From contig NZ_BMKS01000002.1 of assembly GCF_014644455.1 (NCBI RefSeq), positions 124,001 through 188,000 of the forward strand: a stretch of DNA of 64,000 nt, in the 5' to 3' direction. This DNA is from Caldovatus sediminis. Its GTDB lineage: Bacteria > Pseudomonadota > Alphaproteobacteria > Acetobacterales > Acetobacteraceae. Positions 23,226 to 32,626 of this stretch are shown here, in pieces. Under the pieces are notes generated by a model, which saw only the letters and a program-made list of their open reading frames with translations, made no database searches and was not told the origin of the DNA. Made by a program: the position numbers and the translations under genes. Positions within the stretch are counted from its first letter, which is position 1. Every line of letters begins with the position of its first letter.

Positions 23226-25556
23226 CTACCCGCGGCCCCGCGAGAGCTTCGCGACCGCGCGCAGCAGCTCGGCCTCCGAGTATGGCTTGTGCACCACCGG
23301 CAGCTCCCGCGCCGCCGCGCCCGCGTAGGACCCGGCGTAGCCGGAGGCGAGGAGTACCGGCAGCAGCGGCCATCGCGCGCGGATCGCGCGCGCCAGGTCG
23401 AGGCCGCTGATCCCGCCCGGCATCAGCACGTCGGTGAACACCAGGTCGAAGTCCGCGCCGCGGCTCCGCTCCAGCAGCTCGAGCGCCGCCCGCGCGTCGG
23501 GCACCGCGGTCGCCCTGTGGCCCGCCCCCTCCAGCAGCTCCGCCGCGAGCCGGGCCACGGTCGGGTCGTCGTCCACCACCAGCACCCGGACGGGCGCCGC
23601 CGGGCCGGAGTCCTGCGGCCCGGCCGCGGCGGCGTCGCGCTGCGTGCGGGAGACCGGGGACCGCTTCGTGGCCGGCAGGCGGAAGGTCACCGTGGTGCCC
23701 CGGCCGACCTCGCTCTCGATGCCGAGCGCCCCTCCCGACTGCCTGGCGAATCCGAATGCCTGGCTGAGGCCGAGGCCGGTACCCTTGCCCGGCGGCTTGG
23801 TGGTGAAGAACGGCTCCAGCACCCTGCCGAGGAGCTCCCTCGGGATGCCGGTCCCCGTGTCGCCGACGCGGATCACGACGCAATCGCCCTCGAGGCCTTC
23901 CCCGGGCGCGTGCAGGGTGGCGTTCTCGGCCGCGATCCGCAGCACGCCGCCCCGCGGCATGGCGTCCCGCGCGTTGATCGCGACGTTCAGCAGCGCGAGC
24001 TCGAACTGCGCCGGGTCCACCTCGATCGGCCACAGCCCGTCCGGGATGTCGGTCTCGATGCGGATGTCGCCGCGCAGCGAGCGCGCCGCCAGTGCGGCGA
24101 TCTCGCGCAGCCGCGCGGCAGTGTCCACGACCTCGGCGCGCAGCGGCAGGCGGCGCGCGAAGGCGAGCAGCTGGCGCGTCAGGCTCGCGCCGCGCGCCGT
24201 CGCCTGCCGCATGCTCGCGATTATCTCCGTCGCCTTTCCCGCCTCCTTCGGGAAGCGCCTCTCCAGCAGCCGCAGGCCGCCGTCGATCACCTGCAGCAGG
24301 TTGTTGAAGTCGTGCGCCACGCCGCCGGTGAGCTGGCCGACCGCCTCCAGCCGCAGGGCCTGCGAGAGCTGCTCGCGCATCTCCTCGAGCGCGCGCTGCG
24401 CCTCGCGCCGCTCGCTGATGTCGCGGGTGACCTTGGCGAAGCCGATCAGCCGGCCCGCCTCGTCGCGCACCGGCTCGATCACCACGCTCGCCCAGAAGCG
24501 GCTGCCGTCCTTGCGGACGCGCCAGCCCTCGGCCTCGAACCGCCCCTCGCCCGCGGCGAGGACGAGGCCGCGGGCCGGCATCCCCGCGGCGCGGTCCTCC
24601 TCGGTGTGGAAGCGGGAGACGTGCTCGCCGATGATCTCTCCGGCGGCGTAGCCGGTGATCCGGCGCGCGCCCTCGTTCCAGCTCGTCACCCGCCCGCTCA
24701 GGTCGAGCATGAAGATCGCGTAGTCCGTCACGCTCTGCACCAGCAGGCGGAAGTGCCGCTCGCTCTCCTCCAGCCTGCGCTGCGCCTCGCGCGTTTCGGT
24801 GACGTCGCGGGTGATCTTGGCGAAGCCGATCAGCCGGCCTTCCTCGTCGCGGATCGCGTCGATCACCACGCTCGCCCAGAAGCGGCTGCCGTCCTTGCGG
24901 ACGCGCCAGCCCTCGGTCTCGAAGCGGCCCGTGCGCGCGGCGGTGGCGAGGGCGCGCGTCGGCCGGTCCGCCGCCCGGTCCTCCGGGGTGTAGAAGCGCG
25001 AGAAGTGGGTGCCGACCGCCTCCTCCGCGGTGTAGCCCTTGATCCGCTCGGCACCCGGGTTCCAGTTGGTCACCCGGCCGTCGGTGTCGAGCATGAAGAT
25101 CGCGTAGTCGGTGACGCCCTCGACGAGGATGCGGAAGCGACGCTCGCTGTCGGTCAGGCGAAGCTCCGCCTCGCGCCGGGCGGAGACGTCGCGCGTGAGT
25201 TCGGCGAAGCCCGTGACCCGGCCCGCTTCGTCGCGCGCCGCCACCAGCACGGAGGCGGCCCAGAAGCGGGAGCCGTCCCGCCGCGTCCGCCAGCCTTCGG
25301 TCTCGTGCCGCCCCGACTCGGCCGCCGCCGCGAGCGCCGCCGCCGCCTGCCGCTCCCCGGCATGGACGCGTGTGAATGGCTGGCCGATCGCCTCGGCGGC
25401 CGAGAAGCCGAGCAGACGCTCCGCGCCGGGGTTCCAGCTCTCGATCCGCCCCTGGGGGTCGAGCGTGCAGATCGCGAGATCGGTCAGCGCCTCCGCGAGG
25501 ACCCGATATCGCCGGTCTGCGGCGGCAGGCTTCAGCTCGATCACCTTGTTCTGCAT
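23226..25556 (-). CDS. Hybrid sensor histidine kinase with three PAS domains and a receiver
   Basis: A 776-residue soluble protein without membrane spans. Domains: PAS1 (15-130), PAS2 (140-255), PAS3 (265-385), HisKA with GGVAHDFNNLL (phosphorylated His415), HATPase (Asn524/Asn528 in LLNVAINARDAM; GDTGTGIP; GTGLGLS) and a receiver (VDDDP at 661-665, Asp709 in FTDVLMPGG, Lys757 in HKPY). It should sense a cytoplasmic signal and pass phosphate from His to its own Asp, then to an unseen partner. PAS2 and PAS3 share near-identical stretches. ATG 25556 (GGAAG upstream) is chosen; a GTG at 25649 would add 31 residues. No cognate regulator is adjacent. Confidence 0.9.
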   Translation of the reverse strand: MQNKVIELKPAAADRRYRVLAEALTDLAICTLDPQGRIESWNPGAERLLGFSAAEAIGQPFTRVHAGERQAAAALAAAAESGRHETEGWRTRRDGSRFWAASVLVAARDEAGRVTGFAELTRDVSARREAELRLTDSERRFRILVEGVTDYAIFMLDTDGRVTNWNPGAERIKGYTAEEAVGTHFSRFYTPEDRAADRPTRALATAARTGRFETEGWRVRKDGSRFWASVVIDAIRDEEGRLIGFAKITRDVTETREAQRRLEESERHFRLLVQSVTDYAIFMLDLSGRVTSWNEGARRITGYAAGEIIGEHVSRFHTEEDRAAGMPARGLVLAAGEGRFEAEGWRVRKDGSRFWASVVIEPVRDEAGRLIGFAKVTRDISERREAQRALEEMREQLSQALRLEAVGQLTGGVAHDFNNLLQVIDGGLRLLERRFPKEAGKATEIIASMRQATARGASLTRQLLAFARRLPLRAEVVDTAARLREIAALAARSLRGDIRIETDIPDGLWPIEVDPAQFELALLNVAINARDAMPRGGVLRIAAENATLHAPGEGLEGDCVVIRVGDTGTGIPRELLGRVLEPFFTTKPPGKGTGLGLSQAFGFARQSGGALGIESEVGRGTTVTFRLPATKRSPVSRTQRDAAAAGPQDSGPAAPVRVLVVDDDPTVARLAAELLEGAGHRATAVPDARAALELLERSRGADFDLVFTDVLMPGGISGLDLARAIRARWPLLPVLLASGYAGSYAGAAARELPVVHKPYSEAELLRAVAKLSRGRG

Positions 25557-25837
25557 GGCGGCTTCCGGAGCGGCGGCCGGTCCTGGAGCTCCTCCGCCGG
25601 TCGCGCGGAGCCGGGCCGGACGGGGTGTCGGCGGCGGATCCTGTGGCACCGCGCACGACGCCGCGAATCAACTCGGCCGGAACGACGGTGCGGTCCGCGG
25701 ACCGGTACGGTCGCGGCGCCCGGGCGCATGCCCGACGCCGCGGCCGCACTGCGGGCGGATCGTGGCGCGCTCCGATCCCATCCGCCTGCGCGGTCCGCAT
25801 CCTCCCGGATGCGCGGGTGGCCGCTCGCCGCCGGCGC

Positions 25838-26254
25838 CTATCCCGCCGGCGCCGGGGGCTTCGCGTAGTCCGCGTCCGAGACGTGCTCGAACCACGCCGT
25901 GCCCTGGCCCTTGTCGTCGTTCTCCGACATGGCGAGGTGGGAGAAGATCCGGTCCGGCGCCGCGCCGTGCCAGTGGCGGACGTTCGGCGGGATCAGCACG
26001 GTGTCGCCGGGGCGCAGCTCCTGCACCGGCTCGCCCTCGCGCTGGTAGCGCCCGATGCCGGACAGGCAGTAGAGCGTCTGCCCGACCGGATGCGCGTGCC
26101 AGGCGGTGCGCGCGCCGGGCGTGAAGGTGACGACGCTCGCGCGCAGGCGCGAGGGCGGGGTCACCGACAGGACCTCGTCCTGGTAGACGACGCCGGTGAA
26201 GCTGCTCGCCGGGGCCTGCCTGGTCGGCCGTGCCGAGGCGCGGACGACGGTCAT
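25838..26254 (-). CDS. Cupin protein similar to (R)-mandelonitrile-lyase-type cupins
   Basis: A 138-residue single-domain cupin. Metal ligands are expected in TAWHAHPVGQTLYCLSG (His-x-His, Gln) and the second motif HWHGAAP. It strongly resembles the small Mn-cupins with FxPGARTAWHxHPxGQTL and HWHGAAP patterns, of which some are hydroxynitrile lyases; most have no known role. ATG 26254 overlaps the stop of the upstream hydroxylase gene (ATGA) and has GGAGG five bases before it. Its translation therefore depends on the preceding gene, which links the two functionally. Confidence 0.82.
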   Translation of the reverse strand: MTVVRASARPTRQAPASSFTGVVYQDEVLSVTPPSRLRASVVTFTPGARTAWHAHPVGQTLYCLSGIGRYQREGEPVQELRPGDTVLIPPNVRHWHGAAPDRIFSHLAMSENDDKGQGTAWFEHVSDADYAKPPAPAG

Positions 26255-28617
26255 GCTGTCCTCCATTGCTCCAGGGTGACGGGGGCGCCGCGGATCGCGG
26301 CCCAGACGCGCTCCGGCGTCGCCGGCAGGTCGAGGTGCCGCACGCCGAGCGGGCGCAGCGCGTCCACCACCGCGCCGAGCAGCGCCGGCAGCGCGCCGAC
26401 CGTGCCGGCCTCGCCCGCGCCCTTGACGCCGAGCGGGTTGGTCGCGGTCGGCACCGGGTTGCTCAGCACCGTCAGGGCGCAGAGCGCGTCGGCGCGCGGC
26501 ATGGCGTAGTCGAGGAAGCTCGCGGTCAGGAGCTGGCCGCTCCCCGGCGCGTAGCGGATGCACTCGCCGAACACCTGGCCGAAGCCCTGGGCGATGCCGC
26601 CGTGGATCTGGCCCTTGAGCAGCAGCGGGTTGATCACCGTGCCGACGTCGTCCACGACGACGTAGGAGAGCAGCGCGGTCTCGCCCGTCTCCGGGTCCAC
26701 CTCCACCTCGCAGACATGGCAGCCGTTCGGGAAGGTGGCGTCGCCGGGGCGGGTGACGAGCAGCGCCGAGAGGCCGAGCTCCTCGCCCGGCGGCAGCGCG
26801 CCGGGGACGTAGCTGAGGCGCGCCAGCTCCTCGATGCCGATGGCGCGGTCGGTGCCGGCGACGCGGAAGGCGCCCTCGGCGAATTCGATGTCGGCCTCGT
26901 CGGCCTCCAGCAGGTGCGCGGCGATCCGCCGGCCGCGGGCGATGATCTTCTCCGCCGCGCCGACCAGCGCGCCGCCCGCCGCCATCATCGAGCGCGAGCC
27001 GATGGTGCCGCGGCCGTGCGTGACCAGGTCGGTGTCGCCGCAGACGACGCGGATGCGCTCCGGCGCGACGCCGAGGCGGGAGGCAGCGATCTGGCGGAAC
27101 ACCGTCTCGTGCCCCTGGCCGTGGTTGTGGCTTCCCATCAGCAGCGTCACCGAGCCGCCGGAGTCGAAGCGGATCTCCGCCGCCTCCTCCATCGGGTTGC
27201 GGTGCGGGCCGCCGGCGCTCTCGATGGCGTTGGCGAGGCCGATGCCGCGCAGCCGGCCGCGCCGCCGCGCCTCCTCGCGCCGCGCGGGGAATCCCGCCCA
27301 GTCGGCGGCCTTGAGCGCCATCTCCATGTTCCGCGCGAAGTCGCCGGTGTCGTAGGTGTAGTCGAGGCCGGTGCGGAACGGCATGGCCTCGCGCGGGATC
27401 AGGTTGCGCCGGCGCAACTCGATCCGGTCGAGGCCCATCTCGTCGGCGGCGAGGTCTATGACGCGCTCGATCGCGTAGATCGCCTCCGGCCGCCCGGCGC
27501 CGCGGTAGGGCGCTGTCGGCTGGGTGTGGGTGAGGATCCCGCGCACCTCGGTGCAGATGTGCGGCGTGCGGTAGACGCCGGCGAGGCCGCCGACGTTGTT
27601 GGTCGAGGAGACCGGCCCCTGCCAGGCCAGGTAGGCGCCGAGGTTGCACAGCGTGCGCACGCGCAGCGCCAGGAAGGTGCCGTCCGCGTCCAGCGCCAGC
27701 TCGGCGGTGGAGACGTTGTCGCGCGCATGGGTGTCGGAGAGGAAGCTCTCCGTCCGCGTCGCGGTCCAGCGCACCGGCCGGCCGAGGCGCTTCGCCGCGT
27801 GCAGCGCCAGCACGTATTCCTGGAACGGGCTCTCCTTCATCCCGAAGCCGCCGCCGACATCGGGCGAGACGACGCGCAGCCGGCTGGTCGGCACCCCCAG
27901 CGCGTGGAGCGCGATCTCGTTGCGCATCACGTGCGGGAGCTGCGTGCCGGCGACGAGGGTGTAGCGGTCCTCGGCCGGGTCGTGGGTCGCGAGCGCGTTG
28001 CGCGGCTCCATCGGGTTGGCGGAGACGCGGGTGATGCGGAAGTCGAGCCGCGCGATGTGCGCGGCGCGGGCGAAGGCCGCCTCGACCGCGGCGAAGTCGC
28101 CGAGGCGGAAGACGAAGCTCTCGTTGTCCGGCGCGATGTCGGGCCAGACCGCCGGCGCGCCCGGCCGCACCGCCTCCGCCGCGTCGGTCACGCAGGGGAG
28201 CGGGTCGTACTCGACGACGATGCGCTCGGCCGCGTCCTGCGCCGCCTCGCGCGTCTCGGCCACCACCGCGGCCACCGCGTCGCCGACGTAGCGCACCTGG
28301 CCGTGCGCCAGCATCCGCCAGGGCGTCTGCGCGATGGGGGAGCCGTCGCGCCGGTGGCGCGGCGTCACGCAGCGCAGCACGCCGAGCTCGCCGATCTCCC
28401 CGGGCGTCAGCACCAGCAGCACGCCGGGCGCCGCGCGCGCCGCCTCGGCACGGATCGCCAGGATGCGCGCCGCGGCGTGCGGCGAGCGCAGCACCACGAG
28501 ATGCGCCGCGTCGCGCGCCGCGGCGGCGATGTCGTCCACGAAGCGCCCGGCGCCGCGCAGGAAGCGCGCGTCCTCGACGCGCCGGACCGCCGCGCCGATG
28601 CCGAACGCGGCGCTCAC
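26251..28617 (-). CDS. Xanthine dehydrogenase family protein, molybdopterin-binding subunit
   Basis: A 788-residue large subunit of the molybdenum hydroxylase family (CoxL/XdhB type). Seen are GAAVRRVEDARFLRGAGRFVDD at the start, DVGGGFGMKESPFQEY, APYRGAGRPEAIYAIE, and near the end GVKGAGEAGTVGA, where the Glu is the catalytic base. Such subunits hydroxylate heterocycles or aldehydes with an FAD subunit and a 2Fe-2S subunit, neither of which is adjacent; they may be elsewhere or replaced. A GTG start overlaps the amidohydrolase stop by four bases. Confidence 0.9.
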   Translation of the reverse strand: MSAAFGIGAAVRRVEDARFLRGAGRFVDDIAAAARDAAHLVVLRSPHAAARILAIRAEAARAAPGVLLVLTPGEIGELGVLRCVTPRHRRDGSPIAQTPWRMLAHGQVRYVGDAVAAVVAETREAAQDAAERIVVEYDPLPCVTDAAEAVRPGAPAVWPDIAPDNESFVFRLGDFAAVEAAFARAAHIARLDFRITRVSANPMEPRNALATHDPAEDRYTLVAGTQLPHVMRNEIALHALGVPTSRLRVVSPDVGGGFGMKESPFQEYVLALHAAKRLGRPVRWTATRTESFLSDTHARDNVSTAELALDADGTFLALRVRTLCNLGAYLAWQGPVSSTNNVGGLAGVYRTPHICTEVRGILTHTQPTAPYRGAGRPEAIYAIERVIDLAADEMGLDRIELRRRNLIPREAMPFRTGLDYTYDTGDFARNMEMALKAADWAGFPARREEARRRGRLRGIGLANAIESAGGPHRNPMEEAAEIRFDSGGSVTLLMGSHNHGQGHETVFRQIAASRLGVAPERIRVVCGDTDLVTHGRGTIGSRSMMAAGGALVGAAEKIIARGRRIAAHLLEADEADIEFAEGAFRVAGTDRAIGIEELARLSYVPGALPPGEELGLSALLVTRPGDATFPNGCHVCEVEVDPETGETALLSYVVVDDVGTVINPLLLKGQIHGGIAQGFGQVFGECIRYAPGSGQLLTASFLDYAMPRADALCALTVLSNPVPTATNPLGVKGAGEAGTVGALPALLGAVVDALRPLGVRHLDLPATPERVWAAIRGAPVTLEQWRTA

Positions 28618-30338
28618 GCCCCGGCCGCCGCCCGCACCAGCCGGCCGGGCCGCGCGCCCGTCTCCTCGCCCCGCTCGAAGACCGGGGTGCCGGAGACGAG
28701 CGTCATGTCGTAGCCGTCCACGCGCTGCACCAGGCGCTTCCCGCCGGCGGGCAGGTCGTAGACCATCTCCGGGTGGTGCAGGCGCAGGCGGTCGAAGTCG
28801 ATCACGTTCACGTCGGCCTTGCGGCCCGGCTCCAGCCGGCCGCGGTCGTGGAAGCCGAAGAAGTCCGCGGTCTCGCTGGTCAGGCGCCGGACCACGAACT
28901 CCAGCGGCAGGCGCTCGCCCCGCGTCCGGTCGCGCACCCAGTGGGTCAGCATGAAGCTCGGCAGCGAGCCGTCGCAGATCAGCCCGCAATGCGCCCCGCC
29001 GTCGGAGAGGCCGAGCAGGGTGTCGGGATCGGTGATCATCTCGCGCACCACGCCGTGGTCGCCGTGCACGTAGTTGGTCACGGGGTAGAACAGCATGCGG
29101 CCGCCGTCCTCGCCGGTGAGGTAGTCGTAGAGGAACGCGGCCGGCGGCTGCCCGGCGCGCGCCGCCATGGCGGCGATGCTGCGCTCCTGCGGCGGCTCGT
29201 AGTCCGGCGGGTCGCCGAGGACGTACATGCGGTCGTAGCGCTCGGCGATCGGCCGCTGCAGCGGCGGCAGGATGGCGAGCAGCGCCTCCGACGGCTCCTC
29301 GGCCAGGATCGCCGCCCGCACCGCCGGGTCGCGCAGCCGCCGCAGCCGCTCCTCCCACGGCAGCTTCGTGAGCGCCGCGAAGCTCGGCCGCGGCGCGAAG
29401 GGGGTGAGCGAGGTGGTGAGGCCGAGGATCAGCCCCACCGGGCGCCCGGCGACCTGGGCGGTGATCGCCGCGCCCTCCCGCCGCGCCGCGCGCACGCCCT
29501 CCATCAGCCGCCGCCAGCGCGCGGGATCGTAGGAGCGGTCGGTGAGCAGGAACCAGAGCGGGCGGCCGGTGGCGCGCGCGAATTCGCGCATCCAGCGGAA
29601 CTCGGCGGCCTCGTCCTCGAAGTCGCTCAGCATCCCGAAGGCGCCGCGGCCGGCGCGGCCGAGCGCGGTGCCGATGCCGAGCAGCTCCTGCTCCTCCGCG
29701 TAGCGGCCCGGCACCAGGTCGCCCGAGGGCGTCTTGTGCTGGTCCGTGCGCGAGGTGGTGAAGCCGAAGGCGCCGGCGCGCAGCGCCTCCTCGGTCAGCC
29801 TCGTCATCGCCGCGATGTCGTCGGCGGTCGCCTTCTCGCGCCGGATCGCGCGCTCGCCCATCACGTAGACGCGCAGCGGGTGGTGCGCGACCTGCGCGGC
29901 GACGTCGATGGTGCGCGGCAGCCGCGCCAGCGCGTCGAGGTAGTCGGGGAAGCTCTCCCAGTCCCAGCGCAGCCCCTCGGCGAGGGCGATGCCGGGGATG
30001 TCCTCCACGCCCTCCATCAGGTCGATCAGCGCCTGGTGGTCGCGCCTGCGGACCGGGGCGAAGCCGACGCCGCAATTGCCCATCAGGATCGTCGTCACGC
30101 CATGCCAGGAGGAGGGCGCGAGCACCGGGTCCCAGGTCGCCTGCCCGTCGTAGTGCGTGTGCACGTCCACCCAGCCCGGCGTCACCAGCCGCCCCTCGGC
30201 CTTCACCTCGCGCCGCGCCGGCCCGGCCTTGCCGCCGACCTGCACGAGGCGGTCGCCCTCGATCGCGACGTCGCCCGCGAAGGCCGGCCGGCCGGTGCCG
30301 TCCACGATCGTGCCGCCGCGTATGACGATGTCGTGCAT
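28614..30338 (-). CDS. Amidohydrolase, N-acyl-D-amino-acid deacylase family
   Basis: A 574-residue metal-dependent hydrolase. Typical family elements are [20 protein letters not shown] (N-terminal barrel), [20 protein letters not shown] (His-x-His metal site), [29 protein letters not shown] and [19 protein letters not shown]. The family includes D-aminoacylases and hydantoinase-like enzymes. Translational coupling to a molybdenum hydroxylase and a cupin suggests one pathway for a cyclic or acylated nitrogen compound. GAGGAGGGAAC stands before the ATG. Confidence 0.87.
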   Translation of the reverse strand: MHDIVIRGGTIVDGTGRPAFAGDVAIEGDRLVQVGGKAGPARREVKAEGRLVTPGWVDVHTHYDGQATWDPVLAPSSWHGVTTILMGNCGVGFAPVRRRDHQALIDLMEGVEDIPGIALAEGLRWDWESFPDYLDALARLPRTIDVAAQVAHHPLRVYVMGERAIRREKATADDIAAMTRLTEEALRAGAFGFTTSRTDQHKTPSGDLVPGRYAEEQELLGIGTALGRAGRGAFGMLSDFEDEAAEFRWMREFARATGRPLWFLLTDRSYDPARWRRLMEGVRAARREGAAITAQVAGRPVGLILGLTTSLTPFAPRPSFAALTKLPWEERLRRLRDPAVRAAILAEEPSEALLAILPPLQRPIAERYDRMYVLGDPPDYEPPQERSIAAMAARAGQPPAAFLYDYLTGEDGGRMLFYPVTNYVHGDHGVVREMITDPDTLLGLSDGGAHCGLICDGSLPSFMLTHWVRDRTRGERLPLEFVVRRLTSETADFFGFHDRGRLEPGRKADVNVIDFDRLRLHHPEMVYDLPAGGKRLVQRVDGYDMTLVSGTPVFERGEETGARPGRLVRAAAGA

Positions 30339-30455
30339 CGCGTTCCCTCCTCGCGGGTCTGCCCCGGTCCCGCTCTCCGCTGGCGGAGAGGATGGACGCC
30401 CGGCGGGGCGAGGGCAACCGGTCCCGCGTCCTCGCGCGCCCGGCCGGGGCCGGCC

Positions 30456-31478
30456 TCACGCCGGGCCCGCCGCCCGGTCGCCGAGCGTGTCCTCCACATA
30501 GAGCATCCGCACCAGGATCATGACCACGAGCAGCAGCGGCGTGGCGAGCAGCACGCCGTAGAGGCCGAACAGCGAGCCGAGGCCGACGATGGCGAGGATG
30601 CCAAGCGCCGGCGGGATGGACACCGCACGCCGCTGCAGCATCGGCGTCAGCACATAGCCCTCCAGGTTCTGGATGAAGACGAAGAGCAGCAGCGTGTAGA
30701 GGGCGTCGGCCGGGCTCTGGGCGAAGGCGATCAGGACCGCCGGCGCCCCGGAGAGGATCGGCCCGAGATAGGGGATGACGTTGAGCAGGCCGGCCAGGAT
30801 GCCGAGGGCGAGGGCGAGCGGGATGCCGAGCAGCGTCAGCCCCGCCGCCGTGATCATGCCCACGGCGAGCATGGCGATGGACTGGCCGAGGATCCAGCGC
30901 CAGAGGCCGCTGCCCAGCGCGTCCAGCACCTCGGCGGCGCGCGCCCGCCGGGCGGGGGGCACGAGCCGGAGCAGGCCGCCGCAGTAGGGCGCCGGGTCGG
31001 CGGCCAGGAACAGCGCCAGCACGATGACGAGGATCACATCCGTGAGGGCGGTGAACACCGTTCCGAGCAGCCCGCTCGCCATGCTGAGCAGCGCGCCCGG
31101 ATGCGGCGTCCCCCCCGCCGCCAGGAGATCGCGCCCCCACTCGTACTGCGCGACGAAGTCCCTGAACCGCTGCAGCGCCCGCGGCAGGGCGCGCCAGAGC
31201 TGCTCGAACTGCACCGCCACCTGCGGTCCGACCGAGAGGACAAAGAGGACCCCGAGCAGGACGATCGCCAGGACCACGGCGGCGAGGGCGGCGCCGACGG
31301 GCAGCCGCGCCCAGCGGCTCAGCTTCGCCGCCAGATGGCGGAGCAGCACGGCGACCAGCACGCCGCCGAAGGCGACGAGGAGGACGTTGACGAGTCGCCA
31401 GGCCAGAAGGGCAAGGCCGGTCACGAGCAGCGCGACGAGCAGCGGATGGAGGCGGCCGTCGCCGGCGGTCAGGGGCAT
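30456..31478 (-). CDS. AI-2E family transporter (putative permease)
   Basis: A 340-residue membrane protein with about seven or eight hydrophobic spans, of the AI-2E/PerM family. Motifs are the N-terminal LLVAFGGVLVAVLLRHLA, GILAGLLNVIPYLGPILSGAPAVLIAF (the family's typical NLIPYIGP loop) and FIQNLEGYVLTPMLQRRAVSIPPALGILAIV. Members export autoinducer-2-like molecules or exchange ions; the role here is not known. ATG 31478 has GAGGAATCCG before it; an ATG 12 bases upstream is the alternative. Confidence 0.88.
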   Translation of the reverse strand: MPLTAGDGRLHPLLVALLVTGLALLAWRLVNVLLVAFGGVLVAVLLRHLAAKLSRWARLPVGAALAAVVLAIVLLGVLFVLSVGPQVAVQFEQLWRALPRALQRFRDFVAQYEWGRDLLAAGGTPHPGALLSMASGLLGTVFTALTDVILVIVLALFLAADPAPYCGGLLRLVPPARRARAAEVLDALGSGLWRWILGQSIAMLAVGMITAAGLTLLGIPLALALGILAGLLNVIPYLGPILSGAPAVLIAFAQSPADALYTLLLFVFIQNLEGYVLTPMLQRRAVSIPPALGILAIVGLGSLFGLYGVLLATPLLLVVMILVRMLYVEDTLGDRAAGPA

Positions 31479-31715
31479 CGGATTCCTCATGGGCGGCCGC
31501 GGCGGCGCGACCGCGGCGCAGGTGGGATGGGTATCACGATCTCCGGTCGCCGGCGCCGCGCGGCCGCGCATCGTGCGGCGGCTGCCCGCAACCATCCGCG
31601 GCGGGCGGCCGTTCTCCAGGCGGCACCCCCGCGCGAGACACGCGGGCGGAGCGCGCCGGGCGAGCGGTGCGCGGCCTTGCCGGGGCCGCGCTCGCGACCG
31701 GGCAAGGAGGGCATC

Positions 31716-32027
31716 GTGATCGGACGGGGCGGCGGCAGGCGCTTGGCCATCGGCATCGTCGGCGGCGCCATGGTGGTCGCGGCCGTGGCGGCGGTCGCCG
31801 TGGCGGCGATCCGGGCGGGCCGCGGCGGCCTGGGGCGGGCGGCCGGACGCCGGCGCCCGTCGCCGCCGACCGGGGCGGCCGGGCACGGGCCCTTCGGCGA
31901 GATCCGCCCCGCGGGGCCGGAGGCGATGCGCAGCCCGCCGCAGCCGCCCTGGGACAAGGTGGACGAGGCTTCGGACGAATCGTTCCCGGCGAGCGACCCG
32001 CCCGGATACTACGCGCTCAGGGCCTGA
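31716..32027 (+). CDS. Small membrane-anchored hypothetical protein
   Basis: A 103-residue protein from a GTG with AGGAGGG five bases upstream. Residues 9-33 form one hydrophobic span (LAIGIVGGAMVVAAVAAVAV), followed by an Arg/Pro-rich linker. The end, DKVDEASDESFPASDPPGYY, matches the short motif DEASxESFPASDPP seen at the C-terminus of many small alphaproteobacterial proteins of unknown function, so the gene is probably real. It is divergent from the AI-2E permease. Confidence 0.65.
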   Translation: MIGRGGGRRLAIGIVGGAMVVAAVAAVAVAAIRAGRGGLGRAAGRRRPSPPTGAAGHGPFGEIRPAGPEAMRSPPQPPWDKVDEASDESFPASDPPGYYALRA

Positions 32028-32192
32028 CGGGCGGGCCGCGCGGTTCGGGCGACGGCGCGGCGGGCGGAAAGAACCCTTCGGCGAGGCACTGCGCCGGCGG
32101 ACGGAGCGCGCGCGGCGCAGGCCGGACCGGCCCGCGCGTTGTGCGGCGGCGGGGAGGGCGGCGTCCACCGCCTCCCCGCCCGGGACATCGCA

Positions 32193-32561
32193 TCAGCCCC
32201 AGACCGAATCGTTCGGATACGACAGGCCGGTCCCGGCTTGCTGCTCGACCGCGAACTCGTTGTCGGCCTTCTGCTCGGCCTCCTGCCCGGCCGTCTGCTG
32301 CTGGCTGGTCTCGCTGGCGTTGTTCTGGGTGACCGAGACGGTGCTGTGGACGAAGATGTAGTCGGGGCCGTTGCCGGTCTTGGTGTTGTAGCTGAACAGG
32401 ACGGCGGTGTTGGTCTGGCTGGTCTCGGCCTTCTGCTCCTGCCCGATGTCCTGCCTGGCCTCCTGTTCGATGTCCTGCTTGACGTCCTTGACCAGGTTCT
32501 CGGCGTCGCCGCGCTTCCTGCCCCAGGCGTAGGCCCAACCGTTCCAAGGGAATTTCGGCAT
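32193..32561 (-). CDS. Gln/Glu-rich hypothetical protein (122 residues)
   Basis: A 122-residue protein starting at an ATG with AGGAGAA upstream. After MPKFPWNGWAYAWGRKR comes a charged stretch (VKDVKQDIEQEARQDIGQEQKAETSQT), a short beta-like centre (NTAVLFSYNTKTGNGPDYIFVHSTVSVTQ, in two strands) and a second Gln/Ala/Glu stretch, ending LSYPNDSVWG. There is no signal peptide. Codon use is clearly less GC-rich than in the neighbours. It resembles no family I can name; the Gln/Asn/Ser content is faintly like amyloid-type repeats. It borders the AT-rich island, which supplies its upstream region. Confidence 0.6.
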   Translation of the reverse strand: MPKFPWNGWAYAWGRKRGDAENLVKDVKQDIEQEARQDIGQEQKAETSQTNTAVLFSYNTKTGNGPDYIFVHSTVSVTQNNASETSQQQTAGQEAEQKADNEFAVEQQAGTGLSYPNDSVWG

Positions 32562-32601
32562 GGGAATTCTCCTGTCGAATGCCGTCGGGCTGAGATCCGG
32601 C

Positions 32602-32626
32602 TCGAGCGCTGGAACGCAGCGCTCGA
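32602..32626 (-). promoter_or_regulatory. Perfect 10-base inverted repeat upstream of the 122-residue gene
   Basis: TCGAGCGCTG (32602-32611) and CAGCGCTCGA (32617-32626) pair perfectly around GAACG, 41 bases before the start codon. It could be an operator or a hairpin in the leader RNA. Confidence 0.5.

Noticed and set aside
28773-31715. Very long plus-strand frame over the amidohydrolase and permease genes
   Set aside because: Shadow of minus-strand genes caused by high GC; only the last 103 codons (31716-32027) look real.
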